Part shown: piece by piece, positions 1-6,388 of the stretch | How the letters are laid out: every line of letters starts with the position of its first letter | Numbering within the stretch: position 1 is the stretch's first letter | DNA from: an uncultured Roseateles sp. | Lineage (GTDB): Bacteria > Pseudomonadota > Gammaproteobacteria > Burkholderiales > Burkholderiaceae | DNA: 12,335 bases | Direction: 5' to 3' | Assembly (NCBI GenBank): GCA_946480605.1 | Contig: CAMLKW010000129.1 | Coordinates: 1 to 12,335, forward strand | Made by a program: the position numbers and the translations under genes | The notes under the pieces: generated by a model | Database searches by the model: none | What the model was told of the DNA's origin: nothing | The model's input: only the letters and a program-made list of their open reading frames with translations

Positions 1-1
1 C

Positions 2-667
2 GCGCCCAAGCGCGTGCTGGTGCTGGGCGGCGGCGACGGCATGGCCGTGCGCGAGGTGCTGAAGTACCCGAGCGTCGAGCAGGTCACCTTGGTGGAGCTG
101 GACCCGCTGATGACCACGCTGTTCCGCGACTCGCCCAAGCTGGCCGCGCTGAACGGCCATGCGCTGTCGTCGCCCAAGCTGACCATCATCAACACCGATG
201 CCTTCGGCTGGCTGGAGCAGCAATCGGAAACCTTCGACGTCATCGTCATCGACTTCCCCGACCCGTCCAACTTCGCGCTCGGCAAGCTCTACACGGCCAG
301 CTTCTACGAGTTCGTGGACCAGCACCTGAGCGCGGGCGGCTACGCGGTGGTGCAGACCACATCGCCGCTGATCGCGCGGCGCAGCTTCTGGACCGTGGTG
401 ACCACCATCGAGTCGGTCGGCCTGACGGCCACGCCCTACCACGCCCATGTGCCGAGCTTCGGCGAATGGGGCTTCATCCTCGCGTCGCGGCGGCCGTTCC
501 GCCTGCCGACGCAGTTCCCGCCCGGGCTGCGCTTCATGACGGCGCAGACGCTGCCGACGCTGCTGAACTTTCCACCGGACATGGCACGCGTGCCCACCGA
601 GGTGAACCGGCTGAGCAACCAGGTGCTGGTGCAGGAGTTCGAGGCCGAGTGGGGCCAGGTGCACTGA
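2..667 (+). CDS. speE: Spermidine synthase (polyamine aminopropyltransferase), C-terminal part; 5' end outside the window
   Basis: Transfers an aminopropyl group from decarboxylated S-adenosylmethionine to putrescine or a related amine. The visible 221 residues hold the Rossmann-type catalytic domain. The nucleotide-binding loop GGGDG is at fragment residues 9-13, the acidic VELDP at 31-35, the TDAF aspartate at 66, and the catalytic DFPDPSNFALGKLY begins at 84, with D84 and D87 as the paired aspartates of the family. The version of this last motif with SNFALGKLY resembles the bacterial synthases that carry an N-terminal multi-spanning membrane domain. That part lies upstream and cannot be seen, so this is inference. 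Reading starts at base 2 because the frame is open to the window edge; the GTG at 14 falls inside the domain and is not the start. The stop overlaps the next ATG by one base (TGATG), so translational coupling is likely. The speD gene for the co-substrate is nearby on the other strand. Confidence 0.92.
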   Translation, partial: APKRVLVLGGGDGMAVREVLKYPSVEQVTLVELDPLMTTLFRDSPKLAALNGHALSSPKLTIINTDAFGWLEQQSETFDVIVIDFPDPSNFALGKLYTASFYEFVDQHLSAGGYAVVQTTSPLIARRSFWTVVTTIESVGLTATPYHAHVPSFGEWGFILASRRPFRLPTQFPPGLRFMTAQTLPTLLNFPPDMARVPTEVNRLSNQVLVQEFEAEWGQVH

Positions 668-2223
668 TGCCGACACGGCGCGAGCTGTTGCTGGCGGGCC
701 TGGCCACCGCCGGTTGCACGCCTGGTTCACCGCCGCTGCAGGGCGGCTGGGTCGGCACGCATCCCGCGCGCGGCCACCGGTTGCGTGACGGATTGCCCGC
801 GACCGACGGCGCGCTGCGCAAGGCCGCCGTCGTCATCGTCGGTGCCGGCATCGCCGGCCTGGCCTGCGCACGCGAACTGGCCAAGCGCGGCGTGACCGAC
901 ATCGCACTGCTGGACCTGGAGGACCAGGCAGGCGGCAACAGCCGCGGCCATGTCCTTGCCGGCTCGCCCTGTCCGCTGGGCGCGCACTACCTGCCCATTC
1001 CCGGCACCGAGGCACGCGAGGTCAGCGAACTGCTGCACGAGCTGGGCCTGGCCCGCTCGCACCTGGGCCGCACGGAATGGGACGAACGCCACCTGTGCCA
1101 CAGCCCGCAGGAGCGGCTGTTCATCGACGGCGAATGGCACGAGGGCCTGCTGCCGCCGGCCGAAGAAGGCGCCTCGCGCGAGCAGTACCGTCGCTTCTCG
1201 GCGCTGGTGTCCCAGGCCCAGCGCGAGGCCGGCTTCGCGATGCCCACGCGGCGCGCGCGCTGGACCGCGGCACATGCCGCGCTCGACGCGCAGACCTTTG
1301 CCGCCTGGCTGGACCGCGCCGGCCTGACCGACACCCGCCTGCGCTGGTACCTGGACTACTGCTGCCGCGACGATTTCGGCGCGGACGCGGCGGGCGTGTC
1401 CGCCTGGGCCGGCCTGCACTACTTCGCCAGCCGCCACGGCTTCCACGCACCGGGCGACGACACGGCCGAGCGCGAACCGGTGCTGACCTGGCCCGAAGGC
1501 AACGGCTGGCTCAGCCAGCGCCTGGCCGCGCCGCTGCGCGACCGCACGCACGCGGGCCGCAGCGTGCTGCGCGTGACCGAGCACAAGCACGGTGTCGAGC
1601 TGCTGGCCTGGAACGAGGCTGCCGGCGCAGCCGAGCGCTGGCAGGCGCGGGCCGTCGTGATGGCCACGCCGCTGTTCATCGCAGCGCGCGTGCTGGCCGC
1701 CCCGCCGGATGCGCTGCGCCAGGCCGCAGGTCAACTCCGCTACGCGCCCTGGCTGACCGCCAACCTGCTGCTGCGCGAGCCGCTGCTGATCCGCCCGGGC
1801 CTGCCCACGGCCTGGGACAGCGTGCGCTACGGCACGACGGCGCTGGGCTATGTGGACGCGCGCCACCAGTCCATGAACCCGGCCCCCCAGCCACCGCTGC
1901 TGACCGCCTACCTGGCCCTGCCGGCCACGCAGCGCGGCGAGTTGCTGCGGCAGCCCTGGCAGCACTGGGCCCGCGTCGTCACCGACGAGCTTGCGCTGAC
2001 GCACCCGGACCTGCCGCCCAAGCTGGAGCGCATCGACCTGTGCCGCTTCGGTCATGCGATGAGCATCCCGATGCCGGGCCTGCGCGGCTCGGCGGCGCTG
2101 GCCGCGCTGAACGAGGCGCGTGGCCGCGTCGTGTTCGCGCACGCCGACCTGGCGGGCTACTCCGTGTTCGAGGAGGCCTACACGGCCGGCGTCGAGGCGG
2201 CGGCACGGATCCTGCCCGGTTGA
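667..2223 (+). CDS. Exported FAD-dependent amine-oxidase-like flavoprotein
   Basis: A 518-residue flavoprotein of the NAD(P)/FAD amine oxidase superfamily. The leader MPTRRELLLAGLATAGC has a twin-arginine pair at residues 4-5, a short hydrophobic stretch, and a cysteine at 17 in a lipobox-like setting. Tat export, perhaps with lipid anchoring, is therefore likely. The FAD-binding beta-alpha-beta motif VVIVGAGIAGLACARELAKR runs from about 55, followed by an acidic strand end (LLDLED) and QAGGNSRGH at 87-95. The C-terminal FAD contact region, HADLAGYSVFEEAYTAGVEAA, is at about 492-512. The ATG is fixed by the one-base overlap with the spermidine synthase stop; the stop likewise overlaps the next start. 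No substrate can be read from the sequence. Its place between a spermidine synthase and a periplasmic binding protein suggests oxidation of a polyamine or related amine outside the cytoplasm (inference). A desaturase- or protoporphyrinogen-oxidase-like role is the alternative. Confidence 0.85.
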   Translation: MPTRRELLLAGLATAGCTPGSPPLQGGWVGTHPARGHRLRDGLPATDGALRKAAVVIVGAGIAGLACARELAKRGVTDIALLDLEDQAGGNSRGHVLAGSPCPLGAHYLPIPGTEAREVSELLHELGLARSHLGRTEWDERHLCHSPQERLFIDGEWHEGLLPPAEEGASREQYRRFSALVSQAQREAGFAMPTRRARWTAAHAALDAQTFAAWLDRAGLTDTRLRWYLDYCCRDDFGADAAGVSAWAGLHYFASRHGFHAPGDDTAEREPVLTWPEGNGWLSQRLAAPLRDRTHAGRSVLRVTEHKHGVELLAWNEAAGAAERWQARAVVMATPLFIAARVLAAPPDALRQAAGQLRYAPWLTANLLLREPLLIRPGLPTAWDSVRYGTTALGYVDARHQSMNPAPQPPLLTAYLALPATQRGELLRQPWQHWARVVTDELALTHPDLPPKLERIDLCRFGHAMSIPMPGLRGSAALAALNEARGRVVFAHADLAGYSVFEEAYTAGVEAAARILPG

Positions 2224-3287
2224 TGCGCGCCCTGCCGCCTTGTTCACAATGCGCCATGGGTGGACCTCTTCTCGCCGTGGGCGCGCTGCTGTTCCTGCTG
2301 GCCGCGCCGGCCGCGGCGCAGCGCTTCGACGTGGTCGCCAACGGCAGGCGCCAGACCTGGCCATTGCTGGACAAGGCCGAGCAGCCCTGGCGCATCTGCG
2401 CCCTGCTGCCACATGGCCGCGACAAATACTGGTGGGGCGTGTCCTGGGGCCTGGCCGAGCAGGCCAGGCAGCTGGGCGTGCGGGTCGGCATCTATGCGGC
2501 CAGCAGCTACGAGCACCTGCCGATGCAGAAGCAGCAGTGGGCCGACTGCGAGGCCGCGGGCGCGCAGGCCTTCGTGCTCGCCGCCATCCATGCCGACGCC
2601 TTCGGCGCCGAGGTGGCCCGCGCCCGGGCGGCCGGCAAGCCGGTCATCGACCTGATCAACGGCGTCAACGCCGATGTCACCAGCAGCGCCAGCGTCAGCT
2701 TCGCCGACATGGCCGCGCTGACGGCCGAGACCTTGCTGCGCGATGCCGGCGGCCGCCACGTCAAGGTGGCCTGGTTTCCCGGCCCGGCCGACGCCGCCTG
2801 GGTGCGCGACGGCGAGCGCGGCCTGGTCGGTGCGCTGGCCGGTAGGAACGCCGAGTTGAGCCGCGGCGGGCACGGCCCCACCGACGCCAGGTCGCAGGCC
2901 ACGCTGGTGCGCAGCCACGTGGAGGCCACCGGCGTGCCGGACTACCTGGTCGGCAACGCGGTTGCCATCGAGTTCGCCGCGCGCTACTTCGGCCAGCGCA
3001 GCGGCCGGCAGCCCCGGCTGCTGGCCTATTACGCGACGGAGGAGGTGGTGGGCCGCATCGCCCGCGGCGAGGTGCTTGCCGCCCCCACCGACCAGCCCGT
3101 CGTCCAGGCGCGCATCGCGCTGGACCTGGCCGTGCGGGCGCTGCAGCAGCAGGCGGTGCCGCGCCGGGTCAGCCCCAGCATCCTGATGCTGGACCGGCAA
3201 AGCCTGCCGGCCACCGACCTGACACGCCTGCTGCCGCCCAAGGGCCAGTGGATGGTGCAGCAGCCGCTGCCGCCGGCGCCGCGCTGA
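2223..3287 (+). CDS. TorT-family periplasmic binding protein
   Basis: A 354-residue periplasmic binding protein (type 1 fold) that resembles E. coli TorT, the TMAO-sensing partner of the TorS kinase. Recognisable blocks, compared from memory with TorT, are HGRDKYWWGVSWGL (64-77), PDYLVGNAVAIEFA (239-252), VLAAPTDQPVVQAR (284-297) and RRVSPSI (314-320). A hydrophobic segment GPLLAVGALLFLLAAPAAA at 14-32 looks like a signal peptide with cleavage after AAA. ATG 2223 is chosen because it overlaps the oxidase stop by one base. An in-frame ATG at 2256 would give a shorter and more classical signal peptide, and is possible. No torS, torR or torA lies in the window, so the gene is probably not part of a standard TMAO respiration locus. 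Its operon suggests a ligand related to polyamines or their oxidation products (inference). Its stop directly abuts the speD stop. Confidence 0.85.
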   Translation: MRALPPCSQCAMGGPLLAVGALLFLLAAPAAAQRFDVVANGRRQTWPLLDKAEQPWRICALLPHGRDKYWWGVSWGLAEQARQLGVRVGIYAASSYEHLPMQKQQWADCEAAGAQAFVLAAIHADAFGAEVARARAAGKPVIDLINGVNADVTSSASVSFADMAALTAETLLRDAGGRHVKVAWFPGPADAAWVRDGERGLVGALAGRNAELSRGGHGPTDARSQATLVRSHVEATGVPDYLVGNAVAIEFAARYFGQRSGRQPRLLAYYATEEVVGRIARGEVLAAPTDQPVVQARIALDLAVRALQQQAVPRRVSPSILMLDRQSLPATDLTRLLPPKGQWMVQQPLPPAPR

Positions 3288-3653
3288 TCAGCCGCGTCGC
3301 AGCTGCTGGCGGCGCAGCTCGGCGGGCGCGAAGGCGGCGATCATCGCGGCCATCAGCGCCTCGGCCTTGGCGCTGTTGTCGGCGCCGTAGTTGCAGACGT
3401 AGACGTCCAGCGTCACGCCGCCCAGCTCGGGCCAGGTGTGGATGGCCAGGTGCGATTCGGCCAGCAGCACGACGCCGGTGATGCCACCCTGCCCGTCGGC
3501 GGGGCCGAAGCGGTGGAAGAGTTCGGCCACCCCGGTCAGCCCGGCACCCGACACCGCAGATCGGCAATGCGCGGCGAGCGCCTCGGGCTGCGTCATCCAC
3601 GGCGCGGCGGGGTCGCAGCCGCCCAGGTCGGCCGTCAGGTGCAGGCCTTGCAT
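3288..3653 (-). CDS. speD: S-adenosylmethionine decarboxylase proenzyme (SpeD, short bacterial class)
   Basis: A 121-residue pyruvoyl enzyme expected to decarboxylate S-adenosylmethionine to the aminopropyl donor of spermidine synthase. The self-cleavage and active-site block AESHLAIHTWPE is at 65-76. Cleavage would fall between E66 and S67, with S67 becoming the pyruvoyl group. H72 and C87 sit 5 and 20 residues after S67, the same spacing as His68 and Cys83 after Ser63 in the Thermotoga maritima enzyme. The FHRF motif (46-49) and the length also fit that class. The start ATG overlaps the stop of the araC gene by one base (TGATG), so the two are probably translated as a coupled pair. It lies convergent to the spermidine synthase operon and not inside it. 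SpeD relatives that act as pyruvoyl ornithine or arginine decarboxylases are known, and the sequence alone does not exclude that activity. Confidence 0.93.
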   Translation of the reverse strand: MQGLHLTADLGGCDPAAPWMTQPEALAAHCRSAVSGAGLTGVAELFHRFGPADGQGGITGVVLLAESHLAIHTWPELGGVTLDVYVCNYGADNSAKAEALMAAMIAAFAPAELRRQQLRRG

Positions 3654-4444
3654 CAGCGCTCCACCTGCGCGCGCCAGGCGCTGGGCGCCTGGCCGTAGGC
3701 CTGGCGAAACAGGCGCGAGAAATGCGAACTGTCCTTGAAGCCGCAGCCGTGCGCGATGGTGGTGATCGAAGCCTGCGCATCCATGCGCAGCAGCCCGGCG
3801 GCACGCTGCAGGCGGCAGGCCCAGATCAGCCGGCTGGCGGTCAGGCCCTGAGCCGCCAGCAACTGGTCGAGCCGGCGGCGGCTCAGCCGCAGCCTCGCGG
3901 CCAGGCTGTCGGGTGTGACCGCCGCAAGGTCCAGCTCCACGAAGCTGCGGCTCTGCCGCTGGACCCAGGCCTGCGGTGCGGGCCCCGCCGACAGGCGCTC
4001 GGCCAGCAACTGCGACATCGCCATGGCCGCGGCCCATCCGGAGGACGGCGACAGCCCCGCCGAGCGACGCCAGCCCCGCAGCAGGCCCAGCAAGGGCTCG
4101 TCGGCGGCCTGCGCCGCCCACGCCTGCCCGATCAGGCGCCCCTCGAAGCGCGGCACGAAGGCCACCGCATGCCGGAACCCGGCATCGCTGCACAGCTCCG
4201 CGCCATCACGCGGGTCCAGCAACACCAGGTCACCCGGCTGCAGGCGCTCCCGCCCGCGCGACGTGCGCAACTCGGCCCGGCCGGCCTCGATGGACACGAG
4301 CTTCAGGCAGGTCGATGCGCCCGCCTCGAAGCGGGCCTGCAGACGCGTTCCCGTCACGGTCGCCACGCCGAAGCCGCGCGCCAGCATGCCCCGCAGCGCG
4401 GCAGGCGCCCTGCCGTTTCCATCCCAGACCAGTCTTGCTTCCAT
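3653..4444 (-). CDS. AraC-family transcriptional regulator
   Basis: A 263-residue AraC/XylS-type regulator. The N-terminal half (about 1-115) is beta-rich and cupin-like; LQPGDLVLLDP at 68-78 is typical of the AraC ligand-binding or dimerisation domain. The C-terminal DNA-binding domain carries two helix-turn-helix units. The first is at about 178-200 (SLAARLRLSRRRLDQLLAAQG). The second is at about 226-250, followed by the family signature GFKDSSHFSRLFRQAYGQAPSAWR (235-258). The start is the ATG facing the divergent MAPEG gene across a 64-base gap. Its stop overlaps the speD start, so it is co-transcribed with speD. The likely targets are its own operon, the convergent spermidine synthase operon or the divergent MAPEG gene (inference). 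The ligand cannot be predicted. Confidence 0.92.
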   Translation of the reverse strand: MEARLVWDGNGRAPAALRGMLARGFGVATVTGTRLQARFEAGASTCLKLVSIEAGRAELRTSRGRERLQPGDLVLLDPRDGAELCSDAGFRHAVAFVPRFEGRLIGQAWAAQAADEPLLGLLRGWRRSAGLSPSSGWAAAMAMSQLLAERLSAGPAPQAWVQRQSRSFVELDLAAVTPDSLAARLRLSRRRLDQLLAAQGLTASRLIWACRLQRAAGLLRMDAQASITTIAHGCGFKDSSHFSRLFRQAYGQAPSAWRAQVER

Positions 4445-4508
4445 GCCATCCCTGCGAACCGCGTGCCTGCGACCTATGGTGGCGCCTCATGAAAAGGAGA
4501 GCGCACGC
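4445..4508. promoter_or_regulatory. Divergent promoter region between araC-type gene and MAPEG gene
   Basis: This 64-base gap must hold the start signals for the araC-speD pair (minus) and the MAPEG gene (plus). For the plus direction there is a weak candidate: a -10-like TATGGT at 4475-4480, 17 bases after a poor -35-like CTGCGA (4452-4457). No convincing minus-strand promoter was identified. An AraC-type site would be expected here if the regulator controls itself, but no clear direct repeat is visible. Confidence 0.35.
4494..4499 (+). promoter_or_regulatory. Shine-Dalgarno site of the MAPEG gene
   Basis: AAGGAG lies 9 bases before the ATG at 4509. It is one of the few strong ribosome binding sites in the window and fixes the start of the short membrane protein. 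Confidence 0.8.
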
Positions 4509-4922
4509 ATGACGCAGTCTACTGAGAGCCATCTGTTCTGGCTGACCCTGGCCACGCTGTTGACGGGCCTGGCCTGGTTGCCCTACGTGGTCAACCGCTT
4601 CCGCGAACTGGGCGCGCCGGGCTGGGCCTGGTTTCCGCCCGCCGACCCGCCGCACCGGGCCGAATGGGCCAACCGCGCGGCCCGCGCCCATGCCAATTCG
4701 GTGGAGAACCTCGTGGTGTTCGCGCCGCTGGCGCTGGCCGTGGCCCTCGGCGGCCGCGGTGACGCGCTCACCGCCGGCGCCTGCCAAGCCTACTTCTGGG
4801 CACGCGCAGGCTACATCGCCATCTGCATGGCGGGCCTGCCCATCATTCCGCGCACGCTGTGCTTCCTGGCCGGGGTGGCCTGCCAGCTGCTGCTGGCGCT
4901 GCGGCTGCTGGGCTGGCTGTGA
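4509..4922 (+). CDS. MAPEG-family integral membrane protein
   Basis: A 137-residue four-helix membrane protein of the MAPEG family (membrane-associated proteins in eicosanoid and glutathione metabolism). The family signature RAARAHANSVENLVVFAPLAL (57-77) contains the conserved Arg, Asn and Glu pattern. Hydrophobic segments lie at about 8-27, 67-81, 94-112 and 116-135. The ATG follows a good AAGGAG. Bacterial members are poorly characterised; some have glutathione transferase or peroxidase activity, and no substrate can be assigned here. The gene is divergent from the araC gene and convergent to moaD, with only 3 bases between the stops. It occupies the place where moaE is often found after moaD in related genomes. 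Confidence 0.87.
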   Translation: MTQSTESHLFWLTLATLLTGLAWLPYVVNRFRELGAPGWAWFPPADPPHRAEWANRAARAHANSVENLVVFAPLALAVALGGRGDALTAGACQAYFWARAGYIAICMAGLPIIPRTLCFLAGVACQLLLALRLLGWL

Positions 4923-4925
4923 GCC

Positions 4926-5183
4926 TCAACCGCCGGTGACCGGCGGGAAGAAGGCCAGCTCGTCGCCATCCGCCAGCGCGGCGGATTCGGCGCACATCTT
5001 CTGGTTCAGCGCCGAGCGCACCGCGCGGCCAGGCGCCAGAGCCTCGGCATGCACGCCGCCGCGCGAGCGCAGCGCCTCGCGCGCCGCCGCCACGGTGCTG
5101 CCGGGTGGCAGGACCAGCGCCTCGCCCTCGCCGAGCTTCTCGCGCAACGAGGCAAAGAACTTCAGGCGCACGGCAATGGTCAT
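4926..5183 (-). CDS. moaD: Molybdopterin synthase small subunit MoaD
   Basis: An 85-residue ubiquitin-like sulfur carrier of molybdenum cofactor synthesis. After thiocarboxylation at its C-terminal glycine it supplies the dithiolene sulfurs to cyclic pyranopterin monophosphate, together with MoaE. The N-terminal strand VRLKFFASLREKLG (5-18), the DGDELAFFPPVTGG ending (72-85) and the terminal Gly-Gly are diagnostic. The length is normal for the family. The start ATG overlaps the moeA stop by 4 bases (ATGA), so it is the last gene of the alaA-hom-thrC-moeA-moaD run. The partner gene moaE is not in the window. The bases encoding the PPVTGG tail form an inverted repeat (see separate entry). Confidence 0.95.
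   Translation of the reverse strand: MTIAVRLKFFASLREKLGEGEALVLPPGSTVAAAREALRSRGGVHAEALAPGRAVRSALNQKMCAESAALADGDELAFFPPVTGG
4930..4946. repeat. GC-rich inverted repeat at the convergent moaD/MAPEG ends
   Basis: CCGCCGGT and ACCGGCGG flank a single central base, forming a near-perfect 17-base palindrome 7 bases past the MAPEG stop and inside the last codons of moaD. RNA from either strand could fold here. No T-run follows on either side, so it is not a standard intrinsic terminator. Much of the symmetry follows from codons for the conserved PPVTGG tail. Confidence 0.5.
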
Positions 5184-6388
5184 GACAGCAGCTCCGCAAA
5201 CGGGATGAAGCGCACCGTGTCACCCGCCTTGAAGGGCTGGCCCGGTGGGTTGTCCAGCAGGCCGTCGGCCCAGAAGGCCGAGGTCAGCACGCCGCTGCTC
5301 TGGTTGCCGAACAGCGCCAGGCCACCGTCATCGCCCAGCCGCACGCGCAGGAACTCCCGGCGCTTGTCGGGCCTGGGCCAGTCGAAGCCCGCCGCGATGC
5401 GGCAGGCGCGCGGCGCCAGGCGCGTGGCCCCCTGCAGTTTCAGCAGTGCGGGCCGCACGAGCACGAAGAAAGTCACCAGGCTGGACACCGGATTGCCGGG
5501 CAGGCCGATGAAATGGGCCTCGCCCACACGGCCATACGCGAAGGGCTTGCCGGGCTTGATGGCAATGGCCCACAGGTCCAGCCGCCCCTCGGCCTGCACG
5601 GCCGGGCGCAGGTGGTCCTCTTCGCCGACGGACACACCGCCGGAGGTCAGGATGACGTCGGCCCGGGAGGCGGCTTCACGCAGCGCGGCGCGCGTGGCGT
5701 CCAAGTTATCCGGCACGATGCCCAGGTCCACCACCTCGCAGCCCAGCCCTTCCAGCAGCGCACGCAGCGTGAAGCGGTTGGAGTTGTAGATGGCGCCGGG
5801 CGGCAGCGGCTCGCCGGGCATGACCAGTTCGTCGCCGGTCGAGAACAGCGCGACGCGCGGGCGGCGGGTCACGGTGAGCTGCGCCGCGCCAGCGGTCGCA
5901 GCGAGGCCCAGCGACACGGCGTCCAGCCGCGTGCCGGCCGGCAGCACGACGACGCCGGCCTTCACATCCTCGCCGCGGCGGCGCACATGCTGACCGGCGC
6001 TGACGGGCTGGGTCACGCGCAACTGGCCGTCCGCCAGTTCGGTGTGCTCCTGCATGACCACGGTGTCTGCGCCCGGCGGCACCTGCGCGCCGGTGAAGAT
6101 GCGCGCGGCTTCGCCAGCGGCCAGCGGCGTCGGCACGCTGCCGGCGGGGATGCGCTGCGTCACGGGCAGCAGGCCCGCGGCATCGGTGGCACGCAGGGCG
6201 TAGCCGTCCATGGCCGAGTTGTCGGCGGGCGGCACGTCCACCGGCGACACGAGGTCCGCCGCCAGCACGCGGCCACGCGCATCGAACGTGGCCAGCGTCT
6301 CAACCTGCACCAGCGGCGTCATCTGCGCCAGCAGCGACGCCAGCGCGTCGTCCAGCGGGATCAGGCCGGGCTTCTTGCCGTCAGACAT
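5180..6388 (-). CDS. moeA: Molybdopterin molybdenumtransferase MoeA
   Basis: A 402-residue enzyme that inserts molybdate into adenylylated molybdopterin, the last step of Mo-cofactor formation. Visible family motifs are PPADNSAMDGYALR (53-66), FTGAQVPPGADTVVMQEH (98-115), RRRGEDV (136-142), FSTGDELV (182-189), TSGGVSVGEEDH (248-259) and IKPGKPFAYG to GLPGNPVSS (277-303). D61, D141, E187, D227 and D258 match by position the functional acidic residues known in E. coli MoeA. The length is typical. The start lies inside the end of thrC (8-base overlap, ATGTCTGA) and the stop overlaps moaD by 4 bases. Expression is therefore tied to the threonine genes upstream. Confidence 0.97.
   Translation of the reverse strand: MSDGKKPGLIPLDDALASLLAQMTPLVQVETLATFDARGRVLAADLVSPVDVPPADNSAMDGYALRATDAAGLLPVTQRIPAGSVPTPLAAGEAARIFTGAQVPPGADTVVMQEHTELADGQLRVTQPVSAGQHVRRRGEDVKAGVVVLPAGTRLDAVSLGLAATAGAAQLTVTRRPRVALFSTGDELVMPGEPLPPGAIYNSNRFTLRALLEGLGCEVVDLGIVPDNLDATRAALREAASRADVILTSGGVSVGEEDHLRPAVQAEGRLDLWAIAIKPGKPFAYGRVGEAHFIGLPGNPVSSLVTFFVLVRPALLKLQGATRLAPRACRIAAGFDWPRPDKRREFLRVRLGDDGGLALFGNQSSGVLTSAFWADGLLDNPPGQPFKAGDTVRFIPFAELLS

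Noticed and set aside
1077..2222. In-frame extension of the torT-like reading frame back to 1077
   Set aside because: The upstream part is Arg/Ala/Pro-rich and lies inside the oxidase gene; similarity to TorT and the signal peptide begin only after 2223.
727..2412. 561-residue open frame on the minus strand opposite the oxidase and torT-like genes
   Set aside because: Low-complexity Arg/Ala/Gly-rich translation with no family features; it is the antisense shadow of high-GC codons of two well-supported genes.
1..4922. Foreign island on the left of the window
   Set aside because: Gene content is unusual, but base composition and codon use look like the housekeeping genes on the right and there are no mobility genes.
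4923..4930. Insertion-sequence or recombination scar at the MAPEG/moaD junction
   Set aside because: No target duplication, terminal repeat or transposase remnant could be found in or around the 3-base gap.
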